From: an uncultured Lachnospiraceae bacterium
Lineage (GTDB): Bacteria > Bacillota_A > Clostridia > Lachnospirales > Lachnospiraceae
Assembly: GCA_902767195.1 (NCBI GenBank)
Contig: CACXGS010000249.1
Span: forward strand, 1-11,007
Direction: 5' to 3'
Length of the DNA: 11,007 nt
Shown: positions 1-6,663 of the stretch, piece by piece
Layout: each line of letters begins with the position of its first letter
Numbering within the stretch: the first letter of the stretch is position 1
Notes under the pieces: generated by a model
Told to the model about the DNA's origin: nothing
The model's input: only the letters and a program-made list of their open reading frames with translations
The model's database searches: none
Position numbers and translations under genes: made by a program

Positions 1-791
1 GAAGCCTGATCGGCAGCCAGAATATCCAGAGATGCCAGGATACCGATATCCGGTGTCACTACCGGCATGGCATCCACGCCCTCACAGTCACAGGAAACGG
101 ACATATTTCTCAAAACATTAATGAAAGCAACTTTATCACCAAAGTAGCCGATGCTGGCATTGGTGGATTCCGTAATCCTCTCCATAAACTCTTCTGTCTT
201 AATATCCCACATATCATCCTGTCCCGGAGTGGTATGAAGCATGGCCTTTCCGACTCTTCCATCCGCACAGCCGATGCCGATGTTCTTATTAGAACCTCCA
301 AAGCCTCCCTGAACATGTCCTTTGAAATGTGTCAGGGCCAACATGGAGTCATATTCCAGCATACCTTTTCCCACAGCCATGGCATGGAACCATTTCCCAT
401 TCTCCACCGGAAGATTCGTGGTACCGAATTCATCGGTGATATCCACCGGAGCAAAGGTCCATCCATTGGTCTCCAATGTCTCCCTGTGCTGTTCTGTGGT
501 GTAACGGTCCCCCTCATAATAGGTGTTGGTTTCAATAATGGTCTGTCCCTGCAGTCTTTCTTCAAAAAGGGCCCGGACCCAGGGCCTGGGTATAATGTTG
601 GGCCCAAAGCGTTCTCCTGTATGAAGTTTCACTGCGATCTTTCCGCTTAATGCGGAAGATATTCTGTCGTAGATTCGAATCAGGCCTTCCGGTGACAAGT
701 CTCTTGTAAAATAGACAACGGACTGTTTTCCTGTTCTTTTTTCCATGGAGATGTACTTATCTCCATCTTTTCCCGGTTTTGCAGATCCCAT
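1..791 (-). CDS. DUF362 domain protein, C-terminus cut by window edge
   Basis: The 263 visible residues match the DUF362 family (uncharacterised proteins, often annotated as Fe-S centre proteins because many carry a C-terminal ferredoxin-like domain). The recognisable core is the stretch LTHFKGHVQGGFGGSNKN (about residues 153-170), followed by IGIGCADGRVGKAM, the Cys-rich VSCDCEGVDAMP (232-243) and TPDIGILASLDILAADQA. Any ferredoxin domain would lie beyond the left edge, so Fe-S binding cannot be judged here. The ATG at 789-791 has an AAAGGAG site ending 6 nt upstream, which supports this start. It begins 16 nt after the ArsR gene stop on the same strand, so the two are almost certainly co-transcribed. 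The biochemical function of the family is unknown; a role in redox or metal metabolism is only a guess from family context. Confidence 0.85.
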   Translation of the reverse strand, partial: MGSAKPGKDGDKYISMEKRTGKQSVVYFTRDLSPEGLIRIYDRISSALSGKIAVKLHTGERFGPNIIPRPWVRALFEERLQGQTIIETNTYYEGDRYTTEQHRETLETNGWTFAPVDITDEFGTTNLPVENGKWFHAMAVGKGMLEYDSMLALTHFKGHVQGGFGGSNKNIGIGCADGRVGKAMLHTTPGQDDMWDIKTEEFMERITESTNASIGYFGDKVAFINVLRNMSVSCDCEGVDAMPVVTPDIGILASLDILAADQA

Positions 792-807
792 CTCCTTCTC
801 CTTTCTA

Positions 808-1080
808 CTATAAATAATTTTTCATCCATTCATTGATCCGGCCAATGGCCTGGTCATTAATTGAGTAGATTACCCATTTCCCCTGCTTCCTGGACACTAC
901 CACCTCAGCATTCAGCAAAAGCTTCATGTGATGGGAAAGGGTCGACTGGCCAAAATCCATGGCATGGAGCAGTTCACTGGCATTGCGTTCTTTCTCTTTG
1001 AGCAAATCCAGTATTCTTAGCCGGTTCTCATCCGACAAAGCTTTAAATATTCTCGCGTGTACAATATAATCCTTTTTCAA
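808..1080 (-). CDS. ArsR-family winged-helix transcriptional repressor
   Basis: A 90-residue one-domain DNA-binding protein. It opens with ARIFKALSDENRLRILDLL (about 9-27), the ArsR/SmtB signature, then has a helix-turn-helix ASELLHAMDFGQSTLSHHMKLL (34-55) and a wing VVVSRKQGKWVIYSI (60-74). Family members bind operator DNA as dimers and release it on binding metal or other signals. This protein has no cysteine at all, so neither the ELCVCDL-type metal site nor a thiol redox switch is possible; the signal is unknown. The start is TTG, with a GGGGGGAG site at 1085-1092 only 4 nt upstream; no good in-frame ATG exists nearby. It lies 35 nt after the serine acetyltransferase gene and 16 nt before the DUF362 gene and may regulate this small operon. 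Family call is firm, target is inferred. Confidence 0.88.
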   Translation of the reverse strand: MKKDYIVHARIFKALSDENRLRILDLLKEKERNASELLHAMDFGQSTLSHHMKLLLNAEVVVSRKQGKWVIYSINDQAIGRINEWMKNYL

Positions 1081-1115
1081 AACGCTCCCCCCAAAACCTC
1101 ATAGAAACCAACTCT

Positions 1116-2066
1116 TCAGATAACCCAGGTTCCTGCGTCGTTCTGAATACTGTCAAGCACCACCGTCTTATCAGAACCCTTAAACTGCAGTTCCGGATTC
1201 TTGACGATGACCTTAGTGTGGGGCGGTACTGATGATGTGACAAAAGCACCACCGGAAACAATAGCTCCTTCTCCAACCACCGTCTCTCCTCCCAGAATCG
1301 ACGCGTTGGAGTAGACCGTTACATTATCCTCAATTGTAGGATGACGTTTTTTCCCGCGAAGCTGCTGTCCTTTTTTGGTAGACAGAGCTCCCAGCGTCAC
1401 ACCCTGATAAAGCTTCACATGACTGCCAATCTCTGTGGTCTCTCCAATGACCACACCGGTACCATGATCGATAAAAAAGTACTCTCCGATCGTCGCTCCG
1501 GAATTAATGTCAATTCCCGTCCTGCTGTGGGCATACTCAGTCATAATCCTCGGCAGCAGCGGAACATCCTGAACATAGAATTCATGGGCGATACGATATA
1601 CAAATACTGCGAACAGACCGGGGTAGGATATAACAACATCCTCCTTGCTTTTTGCAGCAGGGTCTCCGTCAAAGCCGGCTTCCACATCCTTGAGCAAAAG
1701 CTCCTGTACCTGGGGAAGTCTCTCAAAGAACTTCTCGCAAACCTCTTCTGCATGCCGCTCGATTTCTTCCAGGCTCATCTTATCATAGTCTCTGTAATAA
1801 AAAGCGGTCTTCACTTCATTTTTCAGGCTGACATAGATCCGGGTCAGGCAATCACCAATAAAATAATCCGTATCAATTACCGTAATATTTTCATCCCCGA
1901 AGAACCCGGGAAACATGACCCTTCTGAGATCCTTTAGAATCTCGATAGTAGCCGACCTGCCCGGAAGCCTCCGGTCCCCCTTTGAAATGATGTAGGGAGT
2001 CCGGTTCAGGCGCTTGGATATCTTCCCTGTAGAATCCAGAATGATATTATTTATCTTCTCTGCCAT
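1116..2066 (-). CDS. cysE: Serine O-acetyltransferase (EpsC/CysE type)
   Basis: Transfers an acetyl group from acetyl-CoA to L-serine to give O-acetylserine, the first step of cysteine synthesis, in the cytoplasm. The protein has 316 residues: an alpha-helical N-terminal half with the family motif around KDVEAGFDGDPAA (126-138) and SYPGLFAVFVYRIAHEFY, then a left-handed beta-helix of hexapeptide repeats (about 185-285). The catalytic pair expected from E. coli CysE corresponds to Asp186 in GIDI and His201 in IDHGTGVVIGE; RHPTIEDNV and VPPHTKV are also conserved. It is longer than E. coli CysE (273 aa), as in the Clostridia/Bacteroides-type enzymes, and has a C-terminal tail ending DAGTWVI. 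The ATG at 2064-2066 has GAGGGG 6 nt upstream. It starts 61 nt after the TerY-C gene with no visible terminator, and is followed by arsR and DUF362 genes. No cysK is in the window. Confidence 0.93.
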   Translation of the reverse strand: MAEKINNIILDSTGKISKRLNRTPYIISKGDRRLPGRSATIEILKDLRRVMFPGFFGDENITVIDTDYFIGDCLTRIYVSLKNEVKTAFYYRDYDKMSLEEIERHAEEVCEKFFERLPQVQELLLKDVEAGFDGDPAAKSKEDVVISYPGLFAVFVYRIAHEFYVQDVPLLPRIMTEYAHSRTGIDINSGATIGEYFFIDHGTGVVIGETTEIGSHVKLYQGVTLGALSTKKGQQLRGKKRHPTIEDNVTVYSNASILGGETVVGEGAIVSGGAFVTSSVPPHTKVIVKNPELQFKGSDKTVVLDSIQNDAGTWVI

Positions 2067-2127
2067 AGCATTCCCCTCATTTTTATCCTAATCCTAATTG
2101 ACTGTACTCTGGGTCGGCAGTCTGTGG

Positions 2128-2478
2128 TCAGAATCCGCCGCCGGTAACATCCATGGTTCCGGCATCCTGACTGGTTTTCATAGACTGCCCGCACCAGTTG
2201 CAAACCACCTTGTCTGAACCGTCATAGCAGCTGATCTTGCCGCAATTTCCACAGACGAAACATTTGCGGGCACCGCAGTAGGGACAGCCGGGATATTCTT
2301 CATCCGTGAGAAAGTATCCGGTAAAACTGCTCTTGTCAAATCCCTCTTTCTCCGCATTCTCATCCGACAAAGGAAATGCCCAGGTCCGAATCCAGTCATT
2401 GTCCCGTTTCTCAATCCGGATACCATACAATCGCTTATTATCACATTTCGCCAAAATAACGCTGGCTTCTTTCTTCAT
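2128..2478 (-). CDS. Stand-alone TerY-C-type zinc-ribbon protein
   Basis: A 116-residue protein with a short beta-rich N-terminus (about 1-60) and a cysteine-rich C-terminal half. Eight cysteines fall in 65-96: CPYC (65-68), C73, CGNC (76-79), C84 and CNWC (93-96), enough for two zinc sites. The pattern and the sequence style (CPYCGA, CGNCGK, CNWCGQ) resemble the TerY-C metal-binding domain, which in many TerY proteins is fused to the end of the vWA domain. Here it is its own gene at the end of the cassette. The start ATG is 3 nt after the PP2C stop; its AGGAGG site is read inside the last PP2C codons (Tyr-Arg-Arg-Lys), so translation is probably coupled. Probable role: adaptor or metal-dependent partner of the vWA/kinase/PP2C set. 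Family assignment rests on motif recognition, not a profile search. Confidence 0.75.
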   Translation of the reverse strand: MKKEASVILAKCDNKRLYGIRIEKRDNDWIRTWAFPLSDENAEKEGFDKSSFTGYFLTDEEYPGCPYCGARKCFVCGNCGKISCYDGSDKVVCNWCGQSMKTSQDAGTMDVTGGGF

Positions 2479-2481
2479 GAA

Positions 2482-3282
2482 TTATTTCCTCCTATATACA
2501 AAGGCAATGGATATATCATCGCCACTTCCCTCCCGGGTCCGCTTCTCAAAGTTCCGGTTGAGACTGATCATGGTCTTCTCCGGATCCTGGTACATTCTGG
2601 CCAGCAGACCATGATATTTCAAAAAGTCCTCATCGCTGGCAAAAGACTTGAACAAGCCATCCGTGGATACAAACAGCGCTTCTGTTTTCTCCCTGGTGTA
2701 CCAGTGTCGAAAGTAGCGGATGGCATCTGTATTACACAAAGAGGACGTGTAATTGGCATGAGCCTGCTCGTCTTCTACCGGAATGAACAGCCTCCCGTTC
2801 CCGTCCAGACAGACGAAACCGCCGTCTCCCAGGACAATCCCGAAAGAAAATCCTTCCGTCATGACAGCCACCAGGAGGGTGCTGCCATAAATCACCGAAA
2901 TTCTTCCTCCTTCATCCGGACATCCCGGATGGCTGGCTTTCTCCTCCTCGGTCAGAGGATTCTCCCGGTGATATTCCTCCACCGCCTCTCTCCATTTCAT
3001 CAGGATCTGCTTCTCCAGCTGTCCCAATATGAACTCCGAATGATTGCCAAACTGTTCCCGAAAATCTTTTCGTTTCAGGTATCTGGACAAGAGACCGATG
3101 CTGATCTTTACTGCAATGCTGGATCCCACATCGCTTCGAAAATGTTTTGCACTTCCGTGGCCGTCGGCGACAACAGCCACAGCAAATTCATCACATATCT
3201 CCGTGCCGGAACTGTCCTGGCATACGATACCCTTTTTTACATGGCTGTCACCGATCACTGTAGTGCATAATCCGTGAAACAT
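2482..3282 (-). CDS. PP2C-family Ser/Thr phosphatase of TerY-P cassette
   Basis: A 266-residue single-domain, metal-dependent (Mn/Mg) protein serine/threonine phosphatase, cytoplasmic with no signal or membrane segment. PP2C landmarks are in order: QDSSG (22-26), VVADGHGS (37-44, metal-binding Asp40 and Gly41), YGSTLLVAV (132-140), LGDGGFVCL (151-159), STDGLFKSF (206-214, Asp208) and SGDDISIAFV (253-262, Asp255/Asp256). All the acidic metal ligands expected for activity are present. An insertion around 103-127 (EYHRENPL...HPGCPDEGG) is typical of the PP2C version in TerY-P clusters, as far as I recall. The ATG at 3280-3282 lies 3 nt after the second vWA gene, whose final codons supply a GAGGG ribosome site. 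It is expected to reverse the phosphorylation made by the neighbouring kinase. Confidence 0.92.
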   Translation of the reverse strand: MFHGLCTTVIGDSHVKKGIVCQDSSGTEICDEFAVAVVADGHGSAKHFRSDVGSSIAVKISIGLLSRYLKRKDFREQFGNHSEFILGQLEKQILMKWREAVEEYHRENPLTEEEKASHPGCPDEGGRISVIYGSTLLVAVMTEGFSFGIVLGDGGFVCLDGNGRLFIPVEDEQAHANYTSSLCNTDAIRYFRHWYTREKTEALFVSTDGLFKSFASDEDFLKYHGLLARMYQDPEKTMISLNRNFEKRTREGSGDDISIAFVYRRK

Positions 3283-3285
3283 TTT

Positions 3286-4092
3286 TTACCATCCCTCATC
3301 AAATTCTATATCCAGATCATCCAGGCTTTCGATATCATCAACTCCCAGGATATCCTGTTTCATCTCCTGGACAGCCTCAATCATCTGGTCTTTCTTTGCT
3401 CCTGCAACCTCTTCCAGCGTTCTCTCCCCGGCGGCATCCGTCAGGGGCATGCTGGAACTTCCGATCTTGGAAGATGTAACAGCAATTTCCCTTACCAGTT
3501 TCTTCAGCATATCTGCGCCGAAAGCCTGGAGTACCAGCTCCTCGTCGTCCGTGAATTCCTTCAGAACCTCCATATCAACATTGGACCCGATGGCCAGGGC
3601 AATCTTGAGACCATACTGGAACCAGCGATTGGATTTGAGCGCCTCAATGCCTTTTCTGTAGTTATCGGTAGGATAACCGTCTGTCATCAGAAAGATAACC
3701 GGCGCATAGGACAGGGAAGGGGCTTTGAGGAATCCGTGTCTGGAAAGTTTGGAAGCCAGCTCACTGCAGGCTTCGCCCAGATCTGTTACTCCCTCAGCGG
3801 TCAGATTCTGCCACTGCTGATACTGCTCGATCAGTACCGGCTCCTCCGTGATCCACTCAAAACCGGAAGCAAAGGACATCACTGCAATCTTAACATCGGT
3901 TCCCGCTTCACCGACCCCGATCAGCTCCGGAAGAATATCTCCCATCACCTTATTCAGGGAATCCATCTTTGATCCCTCCATGCTCTTTGAAGTATCCACC
4001 ATGAAAAAGATTACCATACTCTTTTTGGCAGGAGGCATGGTATCAAGAGGATCAATGGCATTTAACATCTGATCATCTATCTGTATACTCAT
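3286..4092 (-). CDS. TerY-like vWA domain protein, second copy
   Basis: A 268-residue von Willebrand A protein (numbering from the start chosen here). The metal-ion-dependent adhesion site is complete: DTSKS (Asp33, Ser35, Ser37), Thr103 in GVTDLG and Asp138 in TDG. After the vWA fold comes AVTSSKIGS (204-212), a helical segment and an acidic tail ending FDEGW. It is paralogous to the protein at 6664-7599, with long shared blocks such as SLSYAPVIFL and NRWFQYGLKIAL. Two starts are possible: an ATG at 4131 that overlaps the previous stop as ATGA but has no ribosome site, and the ATG at 4092 with AAAGGAAG (4098-4105) 5 nt upstream. I prefer 4092, since the extra 13 residues (NNKYNDSRKEES) are polar and absent in the paralogue. 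Probable role: Mg-dependent scaffold or substrate for the kinase and phosphatase. Confidence 0.92.
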   Translation of the reverse strand: MSIQIDDQMLNAIDPLDTMPPAKKSMVIFFMVDTSKSMEGSKMDSLNKVMGDILPELIGVGEAGTDVKIAVMSFASGFEWITEEPVLIEQYQQWQNLTAEGVTDLGEACSELASKLSRHGFLKAPSLSYAPVIFLMTDGYPTDNYRKGIEALKSNRWFQYGLKIALAIGSNVDMEVLKEFTDDEELVLQAFGADMLKKLVREIAVTSSKIGSSSMPLTDAAGERTLEEVAGAKKDQMIEAVQEMKQDILGVDDIESLDDLDIEFDEGW

Positions 4093-4097
4093 TGATT

Positions 4098-4105
4098 CTT
4101 CCTTT
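4098..4105 (-). promoter_or_regulatory. Ribosome-binding site deciding the second vWA start
   Basis: AAAGGAAG on the minus strand lies 5 nt before the ATG at 4090-4092. The upstream in-frame ATG at 4129-4131 has no purine-rich site at the right distance, so this element favours the shorter protein. Confidence 0.6.
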
Positions 4106-4127
4106 CTACTGTCATTGTATTTATTAT

Positions 4128-5279
4128 TCATGTATTATTATCTTCTATCTCAGCTTCTGCTTCTGTTGTTTCTCCGATGCTTTCTTCACCGGTCTCCTCC
4201 TGAAAAGGTTCTGCAGACCGGATCACCCGGAGGGTCCAGTCTTCTCCCCGCTCAAAACGAAGAGTCATACCATCCCAGATGGGAATACCCTGCCCCTTTG
4301 TGATCTCTCTTGTCACCCTGTCCGGATAAAAGCCTCTCCACACACCATCGCTGAGATTCTTGATTCCGAACAGTCCTTCTTTGTGCCGGTTTTCCACCAC
4401 TTTTCCGGTGACCTTATGATAATCACAGGCATCCAGGCCGGTCTGGCATTCATACAGGTTCATGCCATCGGTCAGGAGAATCCGGTTTAATCCGTCTGAA
4501 AGAGGATAATAGGAGCGTCCGCAGCCCGGACAGCTAAAGATTCCGTTCTCATTCTCAATAAGAAGATCCGAAAAACCGCAAAATCCGCAATCACACTCTT
4601 TATAGTCCATCATCAGCCCGATCAGGACCTGCTTCCAGTCCAGTTCCGTCGGTCTTAAGTTCGTCAGCATCCCACCGGAAAGAAAAGCTCTCTGGAAACT
4701 TTTTTTGAGAATCTCCGGAAAATCATCCCAATGGCGGATCAGCTTATCCTGAATTCCTCTGACGGGACGGTTGCCGTGATCTCCCGGTTCCATACAGAAA
4801 ACCCCTTGTTCTGCCCGGAAGTATTCCTTCTCCTCCGGAGAAAGAAAGCAATGATTTACCATTATCTTCCCCTCAAAGGGAGATCCGGACTGAAAGAAAT
4901 ACTCAAACAAAAATACGGACATAAAATACCAGTCCGTCTCCAGCTGCCAGGATTCCGGCTGGACTTCCCCCTGTTTATCCTGATCCAGTGCTTTTTTGTA
5001 AAGCACCAGCTCCGGGGCCAGATACTCGTTCATTATCATATCGGCGCCATCGGCAGGGGTTCCCTCCTCTTTAAGAAGGTCATCACCATTAAAAAACAGA
5101 TCGCCTTTTCCCGGATCAAAGAAAAACCGGGACGGGTCAGAAGATCCGTAGACTTTTCCCCGGCTGTGGAGCTTTCCGAAATAATCCACAAAATGAAAAG
5201 CCCCCTCTAACATGGCCCTCATATTAGAAAATCGGATCTCGCCCGGAGAATACATTTCCTGATTATTTACTCTGATCAT
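4128..5279 (-). CDS. Pseudokinase lacking N-lobe, with zinc ribbon and C-terminal beta domain
   Basis: A 383-residue paralogue of the adjacent kinase (5299-6654), alignable from the kinase catalytic loop to the end. The glycine loop and the VAIK lysine are absent: only about 40 residues precede the catalytic-loop equivalent. Aligning HSRGKVYGSSDPSRFFF with the kinase's HLTGKSYQDLNDGGFFI puts Ser46 at the catalytic Asp; NGDDL puts Gly65 at the DFG Asp. The APE equivalent (LAPE, 87-90) and the alpha-F Asp (TDWYF, Asp116) are kept, so the C-lobe fold probably survives. A zinc ribbon follows: CDCGFC (229-234) with CPGC (250-253). The shared end domain runs VTGKVVENRHKEGLFGIKNLS to IPIWDGMTLRFE (290-343), then an acidic tail of about 28 residues. 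It should not catalyse phosphotransfer; an allosteric or scaffold role is inferred. Start 19 nt after the kinase stop. Confidence 0.85.
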   Translation of the reverse strand: MIRVNNQEMYSPGEIRFSNMRAMLEGAFHFVDYFGKLHSRGKVYGSSDPSRFFFDPGKGDLFFNGDDLLKEEGTPADGADMIMNEYLAPELVLYKKALDQDKQGEVQPESWQLETDWYFMSVFLFEYFFQSGSPFEGKIMVNHCFLSPEEKEYFRAEQGVFCMEPGDHGNRPVRGIQDKLIRHWDDFPEILKKSFQRAFLSGGMLTNLRPTELDWKQVLIGLMMDYKECDCGFCGFSDLLIENENGIFSCPGCGRSYYPLSDGLNRILLTDGMNLYECQTGLDACDYHKVTGKVVENRHKEGLFGIKNLSDGVWRGFYPDRVTREITKGQGIPIWDGMTLRFERGEDWTLRVIRSAEPFQEETGEESIGETTEAEAEIEDNNT

Positions 5280-5298
5280 CCGCTGTCCCCCGTTTCGT

Positions 5299-6654
5299 CT
5301 ACAGACAAATCTGCCCTTTCAGGCCGTCCTCGAACTCGATGGTCAGTCCCTTCCAGATGGGTACGGTTCCTCTCGGTCCCACCTTCCTCAGGGTCTCATC
5401 GGGGAACAGGGCATTCCAGGTGTTGTGAGACAGGTTTCTTATACCAAACAAACCCTTCTTCAGCCGGTTTTCGACAACTTCTCCGGTGACCGTCAGGAAA
5501 TCATCATTATTCTTCTCCGTCAGGCATCGGTAGAGTCTTGCACCATCATTCAGGGGCAATTCGAAATCTTTGACACCGAGAGTATAGATGGTACTTCCAC
5601 ACTTCTGGCAAACCAGCGTATGTTCCCCTTTCCTGTCAAAGGTTGAAGAGAAAGCAGTCCTTCCACAGCTGCAGTGGATGATATCCAGCTTTAACTGAAT
5701 CAGCATCTGAACCCAGCTCTTCTCGATGATTCTCGCATTGGGCTCCCGGATTCCGTAGGTGAAAGACATGGTAAAAGCTTCCCGGATAAAATCCGGATAA
5801 ATCTGCCAGAGGTTGATCACATTATTGTGTACCCCTTTCACCGGACGATTGGATGTATCTTCGGGATCATACACAAAAACCGGCTCTCTGCCGTAATGAA
5901 TCAGATCATTCTCCTCCGTCATAACGACACATTTGAGGACTTTTCTCCCCTCCAGAGGATCTCCCCGGAAAAAGAGCTTAAAAAGGACCACGGCCAGGGA
6001 GTAACGGTCTGTGAGTACTCCGGGCTTGGCCAGACCCCGAACCACTTCAGGGGCCATAAAGCCAGGCATTCCGCCGATTCCGAAATTCTCTCCGTCCGGA
6101 GCCACATTATCGCAGTCGCACACGAGGACATCCCCTGATCTGGTATTAATAAAGAAACCTCCATCATTCAGATCCTGGTAGCTCTTCCCCGTCAGATGAA
6201 GTGCACGGAAGGCTTTTACAATATTGATCGCCGCCGTGAGCATCACATCCAGGGAAGCAAACCTGACCTTTACCATTCTGGCAGGCTGTCCTTTCACCCG
6301 GGGTTTCTCCCAGCGGTAGCCGTTATATATGTCAGTAAATGATTCGTAATCCTGGGGAGCAAGCTTCATCAGATAACCGAAAGCCCCGTTCTTTTTGGAT
6401 TTGGTCAGATAAAGAGGCCAGATAAACTGGTTTCCTCCCTCCGGCGGACCGTCATCTATATTTCTTTTCAGATTCTTCCGAAAGGCCTCCGGGTCATGGA
6501 TCCTGCTGATAAAATACCATTTGAGTGCGTATTCCCTGCCACGGTAACGTACCAGATACACAATACCCTGCCCTCCGCGTCCCAGTTCTTTAGAGACGAT
6601 GGCATCCCCGCCATCTTCCACGGGGATGCGTTCTCCGATCTTTAATTCTCTCAT
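5299..6654 (-). CDS. TerY-P Ser/Thr protein kinase with zinc ribbon and C-terminal beta domain
   Basis: A 451-residue soluble kinase. The N-lobe has the glycine loop GRGGQGIVY (25-33) and ALK (Lys45). The catalytic loop is atypical, YQDLNDGG (159-166): His is replaced by Tyr, Asp161 is kept, and the position of the usual Mg-binding Asn is Gly166. The DFG equivalent is DCD (180-182). Then come the activation segment ending APE (201-203) and alpha-F Asp216 in TDRYSL. After the kinase domain a zinc ribbon has HCSC (Cys328, Cys330) and CQKC (Cys349, Cys352). The end domain VVENRLKKGLFGIRNLSHNTW to VPIWKGLTIEFE (393-442) is shared with the pseudokinase and looks like an FHA-type beta sandwich; that is inference. 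The Asp and Lys needed for catalysis are present, so activity is likely. It starts 9 nt after the first vWA stop. Known TerY-P triads pair such kinases with vWA and PP2C proteins. Confidence 0.92.
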   Translation of the reverse strand: MRELKIGERIPVEDGGDAIVSKELGRGGQGIVYLVRYRGREYALKWYFISRIHDPEAFRKNLKRNIDDGPPEGGNQFIWPLYLTKSKKNGAFGYLMKLAPQDYESFTDIYNGYRWEKPRVKGQPARMVKVRFASLDVMLTAAINIVKAFRALHLTGKSYQDLNDGGFFINTRSGDVLVCDCDNVAPDGENFGIGGMPGFMAPEVVRGLAKPGVLTDRYSLAVVLFKLFFRGDPLEGRKVLKCVVMTEENDLIHYGREPVFVYDPEDTSNRPVKGVHNNVINLWQIYPDFIREAFTMSFTYGIREPNARIIEKSWVQMLIQLKLDIIHCSCGRTAFSSTFDRKGEHTLVCQKCGSTIYTLGVKDFELPLNDGARLYRCLTEKNNDDFLTVTGEVVENRLKKGLFGIRNLSHNTWNALFPDETLRKVGPRGTVPIWKGLTIEFEDGLKGQICL

Positions 6655-6663
6655 AAGCTGTCT

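Noticed and set aside
234..650. Open plus-strand frame of 138 codons
   Set aside because: It is opposite the DUF362 gene, whose conserved motifs are clear; the plus-strand product has no recognisable domain.
1341..1937. Open plus-strand frame of 198 codons
   Set aside because: It is antisense to the serine acetyltransferase gene and has no ribosome site or known motif.
2611..3270. Open plus-strand frame of 219 codons
   Set aside because: It is antisense to the PP2C gene, which carries all the family motifs.
3274..3972. Open plus-strand frame of 232 codons
   Set aside because: It is antisense to the second vWA gene; the product has no recognised family.
4093..4131. Upstream start of the second vWA gene, overlapping the pseudokinase stop
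   Set aside because: ATGA overlap is attractive, but it has no ribosome site, while the ATG at 4092 has one and matches the paralogue better. It remains possible.
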